Assembly (NCBI RefSeq): GCF_024753145.1
Contig: NZ_JANUGU010000001.1
Span: 62,001-126,000, forward strand
Origin: Massilia terrae
Lineage (GTDB): Bacteria > Pseudomonadota > Gammaproteobacteria > Burkholderiales > Burkholderiaceae_D
DNA length: 64,000 bases
Reading direction: 5' to 3'
A model generated the notes under the pieces. That model ran no database searches. It had not been told where the DNA came from and saw nothing but the letters and a program-made list of their open reading frames with translations. This document shows, piece after piece, positions 29,182-38,293 of this stretch (within the stretch, counting starts at the first letter, position 1; every line of letters begins with the position of its first letter). Position numbers and translations under genes: made by a program.

Positions 29182-30266
29182 AAAAGAAATGGATTGTCAT
29201 ACCGTCTTTGCTGGTGCTGACCTTGGCCGGCGTCGCATATTGCACCACGCCCCTGTGGTGGCCTTTATGGGACAACCTCAGGCCGCAGCCCAGGATTGTC
29301 GTCGACCGCGCAATGCGGACGGAGGCGCTCGATACGCTGGTGGCGAGGCTGAACGACCACTATGTCTTCCCCGACAAGGCCAGGCAGATCGAAGCGGTCC
29401 TGCGCCAGCGCCAAAGCGAGGGCAAGTACGATGGGATAACGGACGGCAAACAACTCGCAAAACAGCTCACGGACGATCTTCACGGCGTAGTCCATGACCT
29501 GCATATGTCGGTGTGGTTCCGGCCCGGGATGGTTCCACCCGACGATGCTGGCGGGCCTCCACCGAAGTCGCAAGCGGAGTGGGAGCAGCGCATCAACTTC
29601 GGCCAGCGCTTGTTCTTCGGCGTGTACCGCCGTGTGTCCAAGCTTGGCGTGGAAAAGGTCGATCACCTGGGCGCCAACATCGGCTACCTGCAGCTTTCCG
29701 GCTTCCCTCCACCTTTCTTCGTGGCCGACAAGTACGCGGCCGCGATGGATAAACTCGCCGACGCCGACGGCCTCATCGTGGACCTGCGCGAAAACAATGG
29801 CGGCGGGCCGGACACGGTGGCCTTACTGGTCAGCTATTTCGTCGACCAGCGTACCCGCCTCAACGACATCTGGGACCGCGATACCGGCGTCTCCAGACAG
29901 CATTGGACCGAAGATAAGCTCGAAGGGAAACGCTATGGCGGCAAGAAGCCGGTCGTCATCCTGGCCGGCCCGCACACGCGGTCCGCGGGCGAAGACTTCA
30001 CCTACACGATGCAGGCACTGAAACGCGCCACGGTGATCGGCGAACCGACCTGGGGCGGCGCCCACCCCTCGCGTCCTTTTCGCCTCGGCGATCACTTTTT
30101 AGCGGTGATACCCAGCGCGCGCTCCATCAGCCCGATTACCCACAGCAATTGGGAGGGAGTGGGCGTCATTCCGGATGTCGCGGCGGCGCCCGACAAAGCG
30201 CTTGAGACGGCAAAGGAACTGCTGCAGCGCCAGATCCACGCTGCGCCGCTTGGCGCTGCCAAGTGA
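29178..30266 (+). CDS. S41-family (C-terminal processing-like) peptidase
   Basis: A 362-residue protein with an N-terminal signal or anchor helix (IVIPSLLVLTLAGVAY). An IRBP-like helical domain (about 45-120, LDTLVARLNDHYVFPDKARQIEAVL) precedes the S41 catalytic domain: IGYLQLSGF, LIVDLRENNGGGPDT, and the serine nucleophile in HTRSAGEDFTYTM, then GEPTWGGAHP. No PDZ domain is evident. It would act in the envelope on peptide tails. It lies between the two cysteine-repeat lipoprotein genes, behind its own palindromic operator and leader; a link to those lipoproteins is inference. Confidence 0.88.
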   Translation: MKKKWIVIPSLLVLTLAGVAYCTTPLWWPLWDNLRPQPRIVVDRAMRTEALDTLVARLNDHYVFPDKARQIEAVLRQRQSEGKYDGITDGKQLAKQLTDDLHGVVHDLHMSVWFRPGMVPPDDAGGPPPKSQAEWEQRINFGQRLFFGVYRRVSKLGVEKVDHLGANIGYLQLSGFPPPFFVADKYAAAMDKLADADGLIVDLRENNGGGPDTVALLVSYFVDQRTRLNDIWDRDTGVSRQHWTEDKLEGKRYGGKKPVVILAGPHTRSAGEDFTYTMQALKRATVIGEPTWGGAHPSRPFRLGDHFLAVIPSARSISPITHSNWEGVGVIPDVAAAPDKALETAKELLQRQIHAAPLGAAK

Positions 30267-30355
30267 TTCGGGCTGGCGACGCCCAGGTATGTATGTTGCC
30301 AACCCGGCCACGCTTCGGTATCGTGCGCTGAACCTTAACTCATCTACAACATACC

Positions 30356-30739
30356 ATGACCCTGAAGAGCATCCTGGCCGCCCTGGCCGTCGCCATTTCC
30401 GCCTCCGGCTGCGTGATCGCCACCGGCGGCACCGAACACAATGTCGTCACCGGCCAGCAGGGCGCCAATATGTGCCAGGCCTCGGCCGACGGCCACGCGA
30501 TCGCCTGCGGCGGCAAGGCCAATTACTGCCAGGCCTCGCCCGACGGCCGCGCCGTGGCTTGCGGCGGCCAGGCCAACTTCTGCCAGTCCTCCACCGATGG
30601 CCGCGCGGTCGCCTGCGGCGGCATGGCCACCATGTGCCAGTCTTCGAGCGACGGCCGCGCGGTGGCCTGCGGCGGCAAGGCAGCGATGTGCCAGACCTCG
30701 GCCGGCGGCAACGCGGTCGCCTGCGGCGGCGCCAGCTGA
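30356..30739 (+). CDS. Cysteine-rich 18-residue-repeat lipoprotein B
   Basis: A 127-residue protein with a lipobox SASGC (Cys19) and five tandem repeats from Cys40: four of exactly 18 residues and one of 16, each CQxSxDGRAVACGGxAxx. Cys positions 1 and 12 are invariant in every unit, giving ten repeat cysteines, and nearly every unit has DG and CGG. The units are more uniform than in the paralogue at 28500, and the underlying 54-base units (30473-30736) are alike enough to expand or contract. No known fold or name recognised; likely exported to the outer membrane and disulfide- or metal-bound there. Confidence 0.82.
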   Translation: MTLKSILAALAVAISASGCVIATGGTEHNVVTGQQGANMCQASADGHAIACGGKANYCQASPDGRAVACGGQANFCQSSTDGRAVACGGMATMCQSSSDGRAVACGGKAAMCQTSAGGNAVACGGAS

Positions 30740-30758
30740 GCGGGACCGGGCGGCCGGA

Positions 30759-31256
30759 TCAGCGGTTCCGGTCGCCGCGGTCGATGTAGCGCGGGTCCGG
30801 CTGGTTCAGCAGCCTCTGCACGATGCCGGCCTGGTCGAACATCACGTTCATCATCGAGTACCAGACATCGTTCTCGAGGTAATGGTAGGACCACACCTCG
30901 TAGCCCTGGCGCGGCAGGGTGCTGGTCTCGGCCGGGTGGCCGATGGTGCGCAGCACGTCGTCCTTGCTTGCGCGGCCGAGCGGAATGGTGGCGAACTTGG
31001 CGCCGGTGAGCACCTGCTCGAACTTCAGCAGCCGGCCGTCCGGACCCATATGCGCCATCCAGCAGAATTCGCCCATCGGCTGCGCCGTGTATTCGAACTG
31101 CTGGCCGCTTCCTTCCGAATAGACCGCGTTCGGGTGGCCCATCTTGGCGATCACCTGCTCGGTGCTGTCGCCGGGGGCGGGGAACTGGCGGAAGGCGGCA
31201 CAGCCAGCCAGCATGCATACCGCCGAAAGTGTTGCTAGTTTTGCCATGACGGCCAT
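30759..31256 (-). CDS. BamE/SmpA-like lipoprotein with two repeats
   Basis: A 165-residue lipoprotein (lipobox LAGC near residue 19). Two BamE-like units can be seen: GDSTEQVIAKMGHPNAVYSE and, after about 60 residues, GRASKDDVLRTIGHPAET followed by EVWSYHYLENDVWYSMMNVMFDQAG. The G-x-P after a T/S-x-x-x-V helix is the BamE/SmpA/OmlA signature. Two units in one protein is unusual compared with single-domain BamE, so it is probably not the Bam subunit itself. It is convergent with lipoprotein B. Confidence 0.75.
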   Translation of the reverse strand: MAVMAKLATLSAVCMLAGCAAFRQFPAPGDSTEQVIAKMGHPNAVYSEGSGQQFEYTAQPMGEFCWMAHMGPDGRLLKFEQVLTGAKFATIPLGRASKDDVLRTIGHPAETSTLPRQGYEVWSYHYLENDVWYSMMNVMFDQAGIVQRLLNQPDPRYIDRGDRNR

Positions 31257-31403
31257 GATGACACCTCACGAAGCCACCAAAACACTGGTTTGGCGACCAG
31301 ATTTCGCATATACTACGCGGTCTGGCCGAAAGGCTGGTCTTTATCAACGTAATCACGGTGTGCTGGGTTCCGACTCGATGCACCGCATGTGAAAGGCAAC
31401 ATC

Positions 31404-31673
31404 ATGACCGTAGAAAACATCAACAAAGCCGCGATTATCGCGGACAACGCACGTGGCCAGAACGATACCGGTTCGCCGGAAGTCCAGGTCGCCCTGCTGA
31501 CCGCACGCATCAACGAGCTGAACGGCCACTTCAAGACCCACCAGAAGGACCACCACTCGCGCCGCGGCCTGATCGCCATGGTTAACCGCCGCAAGAGCCT
31601 GCTCTCCTACCTGAAGAGCAAGGACCTGAACCGTTACCGCGACCTGATCGCCAAGCTCGGCCTGCGTAAGTAA
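31404..31673 (+). CDS. rpsO: 30S ribosomal protein S15
   Basis: An 89-residue protein, [20 protein letters not shown] at the start, with [50 protein letters not shown], the S15 signature. It binds 16S rRNA in the platform of the small subunit. The ATG at 31404 behind AAAGG is used rather than an upstream start at 31389. A TATACT box at 31309-31314 may be its -10. A terminator follows, then pnp. Confidence 0.98.
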   Translation: MTVENINKAAIIADNARGQNDTGSPEVQVALLTARINELNGHFKTHQKDHHSRRGLIAMVNRRKSLLSYLKSKDLNRYRDLIAKLGLRK

Positions 31674-31696
31674 TTGCGCCAGCCGGCTTAGCCCGC

Positions 31697-31740
31697 AAAA
31701 ATGCCCGCCAGTTCAAGCTGCCGCGGGCATTTTTCGTTTT
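31697..31740 (+). terminator. Intrinsic terminator after rpsO
   Basis: AAAAATGCCCGC (31697-31708) pairs with GCGGGCATTTTT (31723-31734), followed by a T-rich tail. It should limit read-through from rpsO into pnp. Confidence 0.85.
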
Positions 31741-31850
31741 TGTTGTTTCATTGTTTTTGCTGTAAGGGTGGAAATTCCGGAGGAGACCGCCCCGTGGTGA
31801 GGTGAACGACAGCTCCTGAAAATCTGTCGGCAAATAGAAAGGGATTACCC

Positions 31851-33959
31851 ATGTTTAACAAAGTTACGAAAACCTTCCAGTACGGCCAACACACGGTCAC
31901 CCTGGAAACTGGCGAGATCGCCCGCCAGGCATCCGGCGCCGTCGTGGTGTCGGTGGAAGATACCGTGGTGCTGGCAACCGTGGTGGCCAAGAAGGACGCC
32001 AAGCCGGGCCAGGACTTCTTCCCGCTGACGGTCGACTACATCGAGAAAAGTTACGCGGCCGGTAAGATCCCCGGCGGTTTCTTCAAGCGTGAAGGCCGTC
32101 CGTCCGAAAAAGAAACCCTGACCTCGCGCCTGATCGACCGTCCGATCCGCCCGCTGTTCCCGGAAGGCTACCTGAATGAAGTGCAGGTGATCATCCACGT
32201 GCTGTCGGTGAACCCGGAAATCGATCCGGACATCCCGTCGATGATCGGCGCCTCGGCCGCCCTGTGTATCGCCGGCATCCCGTTCAACGGCCCGATCGGC
32301 GCCGCCCGCGTCGGCTACGCCAACGGCCAGTACATCCTGAACCCGACCACCACCCAGCTCAAGACCTCGCAGATGGACCTGGTTGTGGCCGGCACCGAGC
32401 ACGCCGTGCTGATGGTGGAATCGGAAGCGCAGCAACTGTCGGAAGAAATCATGCTGGGCGCGGTCGTCTATGGCCACACCCAGATGAAGGCCGTCATCGA
32501 CGCCATCCACGCCCTGGTCGAAGAAGGCGGCAAGCCGGAAGTCGAGTGGGCCCCGGCGCCGAAGAACGAAGCGCTGATCGCGCAAGTGGCCCTGCTGGCC
32601 GACGCCAAGATCCGCGACGCCTACCAGACCCGCGAAAAATCGGCGCGCCAGCAAAAGCTGAAGTCGCTGTCGACCGAAGTGCTGGCCGGCCTGGCCGAGC
32701 AGAACATCGAAGCCGATGCGGCCGAAGTGGGCAACATCCTGTTCGACATGGAAGCCAAGGTCGTGCGTTCGCAGATCCTGGAAGGCGAGCCGCGCATCGA
32801 CGGCCGCGACACCCGCACCGTGCGCCCGATCTCGATCCGCAGCAGCGTGCTGCCGCGTACCCACGGCTCGGCCCTGTTCACCCGCGGTGAAACCCAGGCG
32901 CTGGTGATCGCCACCCTCGGCACCGCGCGCGACAGCCAGAAGATCGACGCGCTGATGGGCGAGTACACCGACGACTTCATGATGCACTACAACATGCCTC
33001 CGTTCGCCACCGGCGAAACCGGGCGTGTCGGCACCCCGAAGCGCCGCGAAATCGGCCACGGCCGCCTGGCCAAGCGCGCGCTGATCGCCGCGCTGCCGTC
33101 GCCGGAAGAGTTCAGCTACTCGGTGCGCCTGGTCTCGGAAATCACCGAGTCCAACGGCTCCTCGTCGATGGCTTCGGTGTGCGGCGGCTGCCTCGCGCTG
33201 ATGGACGCCGGCGTCCCGATGAAGGCCCACGTGGCCGGCATCGCGATGGGCCTGATCAAGGAAGGCGGCAAGTTCGCCGTGCTGACCGACATCCTGGGTG
33301 ACGAGGACCACCTCGGCGACATGGACTTCAAGGTGGCCGGCACCGCCAACGGCATCACCGCGCTGCAGATGGACATCAAGATCCAGGGCATCACCAAGGA
33401 AATCATGCAGGTCGCGCTGGCCCAGGCCAAGGAAGGCCGCCAGCACATCCTCGGCGAAATGCAGAAGGCCATGCCGCACGTGCGCACCGAGCTGTCGGAC
33501 TTCGCACCGCGCCTGATCACCATCAAGATCAATCCGGAGAAGATCCGCGACGTGATCGGCAAGGGCGGCGCCGTGATCCGCGCGCTGACCGAAGAGACCG
33601 GCACGCAGATCGACATCACCGACGAAGGCGTGGTGACCATCGCTTCGGTCGACGCTGCTGCAGGCCAGGAAGCCAAGCGCCGCATCGAAGAGCTGACCGC
33701 TTCCGTCGAGATCGGCAAGACCTACGACGGTACCGTGCTCAAGCTGCTGGACTTCGGCGCGATCGTGCAAGTGATCCCGGGCAAGGACGGCCTGCTGCAC
33801 ATCTCGCAGATCGCCAACGAGCGCGTCAACGCCGTGGCCGACTACCTGAAGGAAGGCCAGCACGTGCGCGTGAAGGTCATCGAGGCCGACGAGCGCGGCC
33901 GCCTGAAGCTGTCGATGAAGCAGGCCGAAGCGGCCGGCGCCGAGGCTGCTGTCGAGTAA
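31851..33959 (+). CDS. pnp: Polynucleotide phosphorylase
   Basis: A 702-residue 3'-5' phosphorolytic exoribonuclease, core of the degradosome. Two RNase PH domains (about 1-230 and 310-550, with [22 protein letters not shown] and [24 protein letters not shown] active-site motif), an alpha linker, a KH domain ([22 protein letters not shown]) and an S1 domain ([20 protein letters not shown]). All catalytic elements appear intact. It follows rpsO as in most proteobacteria, and AAAGGG precedes the start. Confidence 0.98.
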   Translation: MFNKVTKTFQYGQHTVTLETGEIARQASGAVVVSVEDTVVLATVVAKKDAKPGQDFFPLTVDYIEKSYAAGKIPGGFFKREGRPSEKETLTSRLIDRPIRPLFPEGYLNEVQVIIHVLSVNPEIDPDIPSMIGASAALCIAGIPFNGPIGAARVGYANGQYILNPTTTQLKTSQMDLVVAGTEHAVLMVESEAQQLSEEIMLGAVVYGHTQMKAVIDAIHALVEEGGKPEVEWAPAPKNEALIAQVALLADAKIRDAYQTREKSARQQKLKSLSTEVLAGLAEQNIEADAAEVGNILFDMEAKVVRSQILEGEPRIDGRDTRTVRPISIRSSVLPRTHGSALFTRGETQALVIATLGTARDSQKIDALMGEYTDDFMMHYNMPPFATGETGRVGTPKRREIGHGRLAKRALIAALPSPEEFSYSVRLVSEITESNGSSSMASVCGGCLALMDAGVPMKAHVAGIAMGLIKEGGKFAVLTDILGDEDHLGDMDFKVAGTANGITALQMDIKIQGITKEIMQVALAQAKEGRQHILGEMQKAMPHVRTELSDFAPRLITIKINPEKIRDVIGKGGAVIRALTEETGTQIDITDEGVVTIASVDAAAGQEAKRRIEELTASVEIGKTYDGTVLKLLDFGAIVQVIPGKDGLLHISQIANERVNAVADYLKEGQHVRVKVIEADERGRLKLSMKQAEAAGAEAAVE

Positions 33960-33982
33960 TCGACCCGCAGCGTCTCGCCAGC

Positions 33983-34018
33983 AAAACCGCCAGTGCGCAA
34001 GCCTGGCGGTTTTTTTTT
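33983..34018 (+). terminator. Intrinsic terminator after pnp
   Basis: AAAACCGCCAG (33983-33993) pairs with CTGGCGGTTTT (34003-34013), followed by a run of T. Confidence 0.9.
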
Positions 34019-34118
34019 ATGTTCCACTGACTCCGATCCAACGTCGCTGAGAAGAGATACGTACTCTGCCTGAGTTCACCGTTCGCCGAACGGGATACGA
34101 CCGACTTGGGATATTCTG

Positions 34119-34424
34119 ATGAACGAGAATGGGAATAAAGTGGTCGAAAGACTGGCGCGAGGCGCCGTCCGGGACGACGTCAAAGGAAGAGTTCGGCAGA
34201 TTGTGAAAGGCGGTGGCCGAGAGCAGATGCAGCGCGATTTCATCGACCTCATTGGGCGCGCTACGCAAACTCGTGTCGACACGCCTAAAGGCCCTCTGCG
34301 TCTCGCGGAGCTCGAGGATGGCAGCACAGTGTCAGCCCGCGGCTTTTCCTCAGGAGGTCAACCAAGCATTCAAGTAAATGACCCGAACAGCAGGCAAATC
34401 GTGAAGGTGCGTTATGAAGAGTAA
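34119..34424 (+). CDS. Small protein resembling a polymorphic-toxin C-terminal tail
   Basis: A 101-residue protein ending DGSTVSARGFSSGGQPSIQV and then a short IVKVRYEE terminus. This DGxxVxxRxFSxGGxPxIxV and KVRY ending is reminiscent of the C-terminal tips of contact-dependent or Rhs toxins. The frame is open back to 34074 without a good start or ribosome site, so it could be a remnant of a longer toxin. Codons end in A or T far more often than in neighbouring genes, a sign of transfer. It overlaps the next gene by 11 bases, as toxin-immunity pairs often do. Toxin identity is inference. Confidence 0.5.
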   Translation: MNENGNKVVERLARGAVRDDVKGRVRQIVKGGGREQMQRDFIDLIGRATQTRVDTPKGPLRLAELEDGSTVSARGFSSGGQPSIQVNDPNSRQIVKVRYEE

Positions 34425-34791
34425 GCAGACTTTGGATTCCCTTGGCGCGCTGCGCGGCAGGTACGGCATCGAGGTCGATGCCAAGTATTGGGAAAGCCGG
34501 GAGGTTCCCGGCGGTGTGGGCCTACCGGACGAGGTCGTCGCGTCACTCGCCTTGGCGGCACGCCGGTACGATGACCGGAGTGCCGTGGCCTACGAAATGG
34601 AGAGCTCGAACAAAGAATTCGCTCCGTTGACTGTTTCACTTGACCAGGAAGGATTCGACACCTTGAGGCGATCCATGCTTTCGCATTTCGACCTGGTGCT
34701 TGTCCCGCCGTCGAAGAAGTGGGCCTTGGTGTTGAGCCATGAACTGGACGGCATTCTGCTTGGCCCTGAGCATTTCTTGGCGAAACTTTGA
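34414..34791 (+). CDS. Small hypothetical protein, possible immunity protein
   Basis: A 125-residue acidic-to-neutral soluble protein, LGALRGRYGIEVDAKYWESREVPGG early, VSLDQEGFDTLRRSMLSHFDLVLVPPSKKWALVL late. No signal peptide or membrane helix is seen and I recognise no family. Its position overlapping a toxin-tail-like gene, its size and its atypical base composition suggest an immunity protein. Nothing homologous is adjacent. A terminator separates the pair from pnp upstream. Confidence 0.5.
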   Translation: MKSKQTLDSLGALRGRYGIEVDAKYWESREVPGGVGLPDEVVASLALAARRYDDRSAVAYEMESSNKEFAPLTVSLDQEGFDTLRRSMLSHFDLVLVPPSKKWALVLSHELDGILLGPEHFLAKL

Positions 34792-34992
34792 CTCCAAAAC
34801 GGAGAAGCCATTCCAGAGCTCAACAATTGCGATGCCGCCCGGACAGAGGTGTTCGTCTTTCAACGGAGGGCACTGCGCGAGGTCATGGAAAGTTAGAGGT
34901 CGGCATCTACAATGGGTTGCGAAGGCGGCCGGGACCGTAGTGATGCGGCGCCTGGCGCAGCGAACAATCGCGGCGAACGACAGGCAACCCAG

Positions 34993-36666
34993 ATGGCTAC
35001 TCCAGGCTTTTGCGCGGCCAGCGCCGCGCCAGGCACGACAGCGCATTTCAACGAGTCCGACATCCAGCTGCTGGCACGCATCCGGCTGGTGCTGGCGGTT
35101 TCGGCCCTGTTCGTCGCGATCGTCGACCAGGCGGGACATCGCGCGGCGGAGGCGGTCGGCTTGTTCCTGTTGTCGTGCTACCTGCTGGCTGCGGGGGTTG
35201 CGTATGCCGGCGTCCTGAAGGGGCTGCGCTGGGCCGGCGCCACCCTGATGCACCGGCTGGACGCGGCGGCCTGCGCGGCGATGGCCGCGACCGGCGAGTC
35301 CGACATCTTCTCGCTGGTCTTCCTGTTCTTCGCGATCGTCGCCGCGTCGCTGCGCTTTGGACTGGACGAGGGCGCGCGCGTCACCTTCGCCGCGGTCACC
35401 CTGTACTGCGCCGCGACCATCGCCGCCTCGCCCGGCGCGGTGCCCGCGCGCGTGTTCCTGCAAGCCGCCGTGCTGCTCGGATTCGGTCGCGCCATCGCGC
35501 AGCTGGGCGAACGCCAGATCCAGGCCGCGCGCCGCCAGGCCCTGCTGGCGGAGCTGAACCAGGTCGCCAATCCACGCTTCGGCATCGACCGCACCATGAC
35601 CGCGGCGCTGGAGCGCCTGCGCGCCTTCTTCGGCGCCGAGCGCTGCATCGTCCTGATCGAGGAGCAGGAAAGCGGCCGGCACACATTGCGCGCGGTGCGC
35701 GCCGGCGGGCCGCCGGTGCTGGCGGCCGAAGCGGTCGACGCGGCGCTCGCCGGCGCCATGCTGCCGGAGCCGCGCGCGCATGCGCTGCTCTACGTGCGGC
35801 CGTGGCGCCGCGGCGCGCCCGCGCTGGCGCTGAGCCACGCCGGCGCCGGCCCCTGGCTGCAGCGCGACGAAGGCCAGATGGGCCAACTGGCCGCGCTGCT
35901 GGAGGCGGCGTCCTTCATCAGCGCGCCCCTCGTGTTCGAACGCGGCAGGGGACGGGTGTACGTGATCGCTGCCAGCCGCCATCTCGGCCGCGCCGATGCG
36001 CTGTTCCTCGCGCGGATCGCGGCGCACGAACTGGCCGCGATCGACCGCATCGGCCTGCTCGACCGCCTCGCGTCCGATGCCGCTGCGCTGGAACGCAAGA
36101 AGATCGCGCTCGACCTGCACGACACCGCGATCCAGTCCTACATCGGCCTGCAGCTCGGCCTTGCCACCGTGTGCCGCAAGGCCGCGCCGTCCAATCCCTT
36201 GGCGGCTGAGCTGGACAAGCTGGCGGCGATGGCGGCCGAGGTGGTGGTCGAGCTGCGCGACTACGCGCGGCACGCGCCGGCCGGCACGGCGGACGGCGAG
36301 CCGATCTTCGTCTCCGCCCTGCGGCGCCAGGCGGCGCAAGCGAATGCGGCCTACGGCGTCGACGTGCGGATCGAGACCGCGGGCACGATCGCGCTGGGCG
36401 ACCGCCTCACCGCCGAAGTGCTGCAGATCGTGCGCGAGGGGATCAGCAATGTGTGCCGCCACACGGCCGCGAAACGGGCCGCGGTCTCGCTGCGCTGCGG
36501 CGGCGAGATCCTGCGCATCGAAATCAGCAACGAGCACGGCGCCATGGCGCCGCCGGCATTCCGGCCGCGCTCGATCAGCGAGCGCGCCCAGGCGCTCGGC
36601 GGCAGCGCCTTCGTGCGCGAGGGCCGCTTCAACGACACCATCGTCTGCGTGGAGATCCCATTATGA
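34993..36666 (+). CDS. NarL/DesK-type sensor histidine kinase with degenerate ATP lid
   Basis: A 557-residue kinase begun at MATPGFCAASAAPG. Four or so transmembrane segments lie in the first 150 residues, then a GAF-like region (about 190-350). The HisKA_3 motif is KIALDLHDTAIQSYIGLQLGLA with His376. The N box is EGISNVCRHTAAKRAAV, but the usual D-x-G-x-G and GxGL glycines are absent (ISNEHGAM, then SISERAQALGG), so ATP handling may be weak. TACAAT at 34908-34913 is a possible -10. It overlaps its response regulator by four bases. Confidence 0.85.
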   Translation: MATPGFCAASAAPGTTAHFNESDIQLLARIRLVLAVSALFVAIVDQAGHRAAEAVGLFLLSCYLLAAGVAYAGVLKGLRWAGATLMHRLDAAACAAMAATGESDIFSLVFLFFAIVAASLRFGLDEGARVTFAAVTLYCAATIAASPGAVPARVFLQAAVLLGFGRAIAQLGERQIQAARRQALLAELNQVANPRFGIDRTMTAALERLRAFFGAERCIVLIEEQESGRHTLRAVRAGGPPVLAAEAVDAALAGAMLPEPRAHALLYVRPWRRGAPALALSHAGAGPWLQRDEGQMGQLAALLEAASFISAPLVFERGRGRVYVIAASRHLGRADALFLARIAAHELAAIDRIGLLDRLASDAAALERKKIALDLHDTAIQSYIGLQLGLATVCRKAAPSNPLAAELDKLAAMAAEVVVELRDYARHAPAGTADGEPIFVSALRRQAAQANAAYGVDVRIETAGTIALGDRLTAEVLQIVREGISNVCRHTAAKRAAVSLRCGGEILRIEISNEHGAMAPPAFRPRSISERAQALGGSAFVREGRFNDTIVCVEIPL

Positions 36667-37400
36667 GCCACGGCTTGCAGGAAGCGGGCGGCACCATCCG
36701 GGTCCTGCTGGTCGAAGACCACCAGACCATGCTGTGGGGCCTGCAGACCCTGGTCGACGCCGAACGCCCGCGCATGGAAGTGGCCGGCACGGCGCGCAGC
36801 TGTCCCGATGCGCTCGCCAACGCCGCCCGGCTGGCGCCGGACGTGATCCTGCTCGACCTCGACCTGGGCGGCGTGTCGATGATCGAATTCCTGCCGGAGC
36901 TGCTGGCCAGCGGCCTGTCGCGCGCGCTGGTGCTGACCGCCTCGCACGACACCGACCTGCTGGACCAGGCGGTGCGGCGCGGCGCGCGCGGCATCCTGCA
37001 CAAGGAGGTCGCGGCCAGCCAGGTGCTCAAGGCGATCGAAAAGATCCATCGCGGCGAACTGTGGTTCGATGCGGCGACCATGGACCGCGTGTTCGGCCAG
37101 CTGCTGCGCGCGCGCAGCGCCCCGCAGCCGGAACCGGCGCCGCACGCCAGCCTGACCGCGCGCGAACGCGCCATCGTCAGCGCCGCCGTCCAGCACAGCG
37201 GCAGCGCCAACCACGAGGTGGCGCAGCGCCTGTTCATCTCCGAGCACACGCTGCGCAACCACCTGACTTCCATCTACCGCAAGCTCAACGTGAGCAACCG
37301 GCTCGAAATGTACGTCTACGCGATCCGCCACGGCCTGGTGCAGCCCGATGATGCGCGCCATGGCGGGCCCCCTTTCAGCGGGCGGCAAGAATCGGCGTGA
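36663..37400 (+). CDS. NarL/FixJ-family response regulator
   Basis: A 245-residue regulator. The receiver domain has the phospho-acceptor Asp65 in DVILLDLDLGG and the switch Lys in ILHKEVAAS. The C-terminal LuxR-type helix-turn-helix is LTARERAIVSAAVQHSGSANHEVAQRLFISEHTLRNHLTSIYRKLNV. Its last 26 bases overlap the convergent tadC end on the other strand. The physical link suggests it may control the Tad pilus locus, which is inference. Confidence 0.92.
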   Translation: MSHGLQEAGGTIRVLLVEDHQTMLWGLQTLVDAERPRMEVAGTARSCPDALANAARLAPDVILLDLDLGGVSMIEFLPELLASGLSRALVLTASHDTDLLDQAVRRGARGILHKEVAASQVLKAIEKIHRGELWFDAATMDRVFGQLLRARSAPQPEPAPHASLTARERAIVSAAVQHSGSANHEVAQRLFISEHTLRNHLTSIYRKLNVSNRLEMYVYAIRHGLVQPDDARHGGPPFSGRQESA

Positions 37401-38286
37401 TGGTGCGCACGATGACGATCATGGCCGGCCCCAGCACGACCATGATGATCGCCGGGAAGATGAACAGGCATAGCGGCACCAGCATCTTGGTCGGCACCTT
37501 GGCGGCATGCTCCTCGGCCCGCACCTGGCGTTTGTGGCGCAGGTCGTCGGAGAACACCCGCAGCGATTCGCCGATGCTGGTGCCGAACTTGTCGGCCTGC
37601 GACAGCATCGTGGCGAAGGTGCCGATCTCCTCGATCCCGGTGCGCAGGGCCAGGTTGCGCAGCGCCTGCGCGCGGCTGGCGCCGGCCCGCATCTCCAGGT
37701 TGGCCAGGTGCAGTTCCTCGGCCATGGCGCGGCTGGCGGTGCCCATCTCCTCGGCGATCCGGGTCAGGGCCGCGTCCAGGCCCATGCCGGCCTCCACGCA
37801 CACCAGCATCAGGTCGGCGGCGTCGGGGAAGTTCTCGAACAGCTCGCGGGTGCGTTCGCGCAGGCGCCGCCATAGCCACAGGTTGGGCAGGTAGCAGCCG
37901 GCCAGCGCCGCGATCCCGAGGTACATCATCAGGCTCATGTCGTCGGCGCGGGTGAAGGCGCGCAGCGGCAGCCAGGTGGCTGCTGCCAGCACCACCGGCA
38001 GCACCGTCTTGCAGCCGAAGTAGATCAGGCGCGCGTCCTCGCGGCGGATGCCGGCATGGATGAAGCGCAGGCGCAGGGGGGCGTTGTCCCAGTCGCCGCT
38101 GGGCGCGAGCACGCCGGCGAACGGACCGACCGCCTGCGCCACCGTCGCGGTCCAGTCGGACTTGGCGGACGGCGGCCCGAGCGTTTGCAGGCGCCGGTCC
38201 AGGCGGTTCGGCACCAGCAGCAGGAACAGGCCGCCCGCGGCGGCGGCCACGGCCAGGAACACCAGGATGGCAAGCACGAGCATCAT
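37375..38286 (-). CDS. tadC: Tad pilus inner-membrane protein TadC
   Basis: A 303-residue type II secretion F-domain protein with N-terminal transmembrane stretch (MLVLAILVFLAVAAAAGGLFLLLV) and further helices at about 85-130 and near the C-terminus (MLVPLCLFIFPAIIMVVLGPAMIVIV). FENFPDAADLMLVCVEAGMGLDAAL and LSQADKFGTSIGESLRVFSDDLRHKRQ are typical. The start at MMLVLAIL follows GAGGAGAA. It is the last Tad gene and pairs with TadB. Its 3' end overlaps the response regulator gene on the opposite strand. Confidence 0.93.
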   Translation of the reverse strand: MMLVLAILVFLAVAAAAGGLFLLLVPNRLDRRLQTLGPPSAKSDWTATVAQAVGPFAGVLAPSGDWDNAPLRLRFIHAGIRREDARLIYFGCKTVLPVVLAAATWLPLRAFTRADDMSLMMYLGIAALAGCYLPNLWLWRRLRERTRELFENFPDAADLMLVCVEAGMGLDAALTRIAEEMGTASRAMAEELHLANLEMRAGASRAQALRNLALRTGIEEIGTFATMLSQADKFGTSIGESLRVFSDDLRHKRQVRAEEHAAKVPTKMLVPLCLFIFPAIIMVVLGPAMIVIVRTITPILAAR

Positions 38287-38293
38287 GTTCTCC

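Noticed and set aside
30473..30736. Tandem 54-base repeats considered as a CRISPR array
   Set aside because: The units are in frame and code for protein repeats, with no unique spacers.
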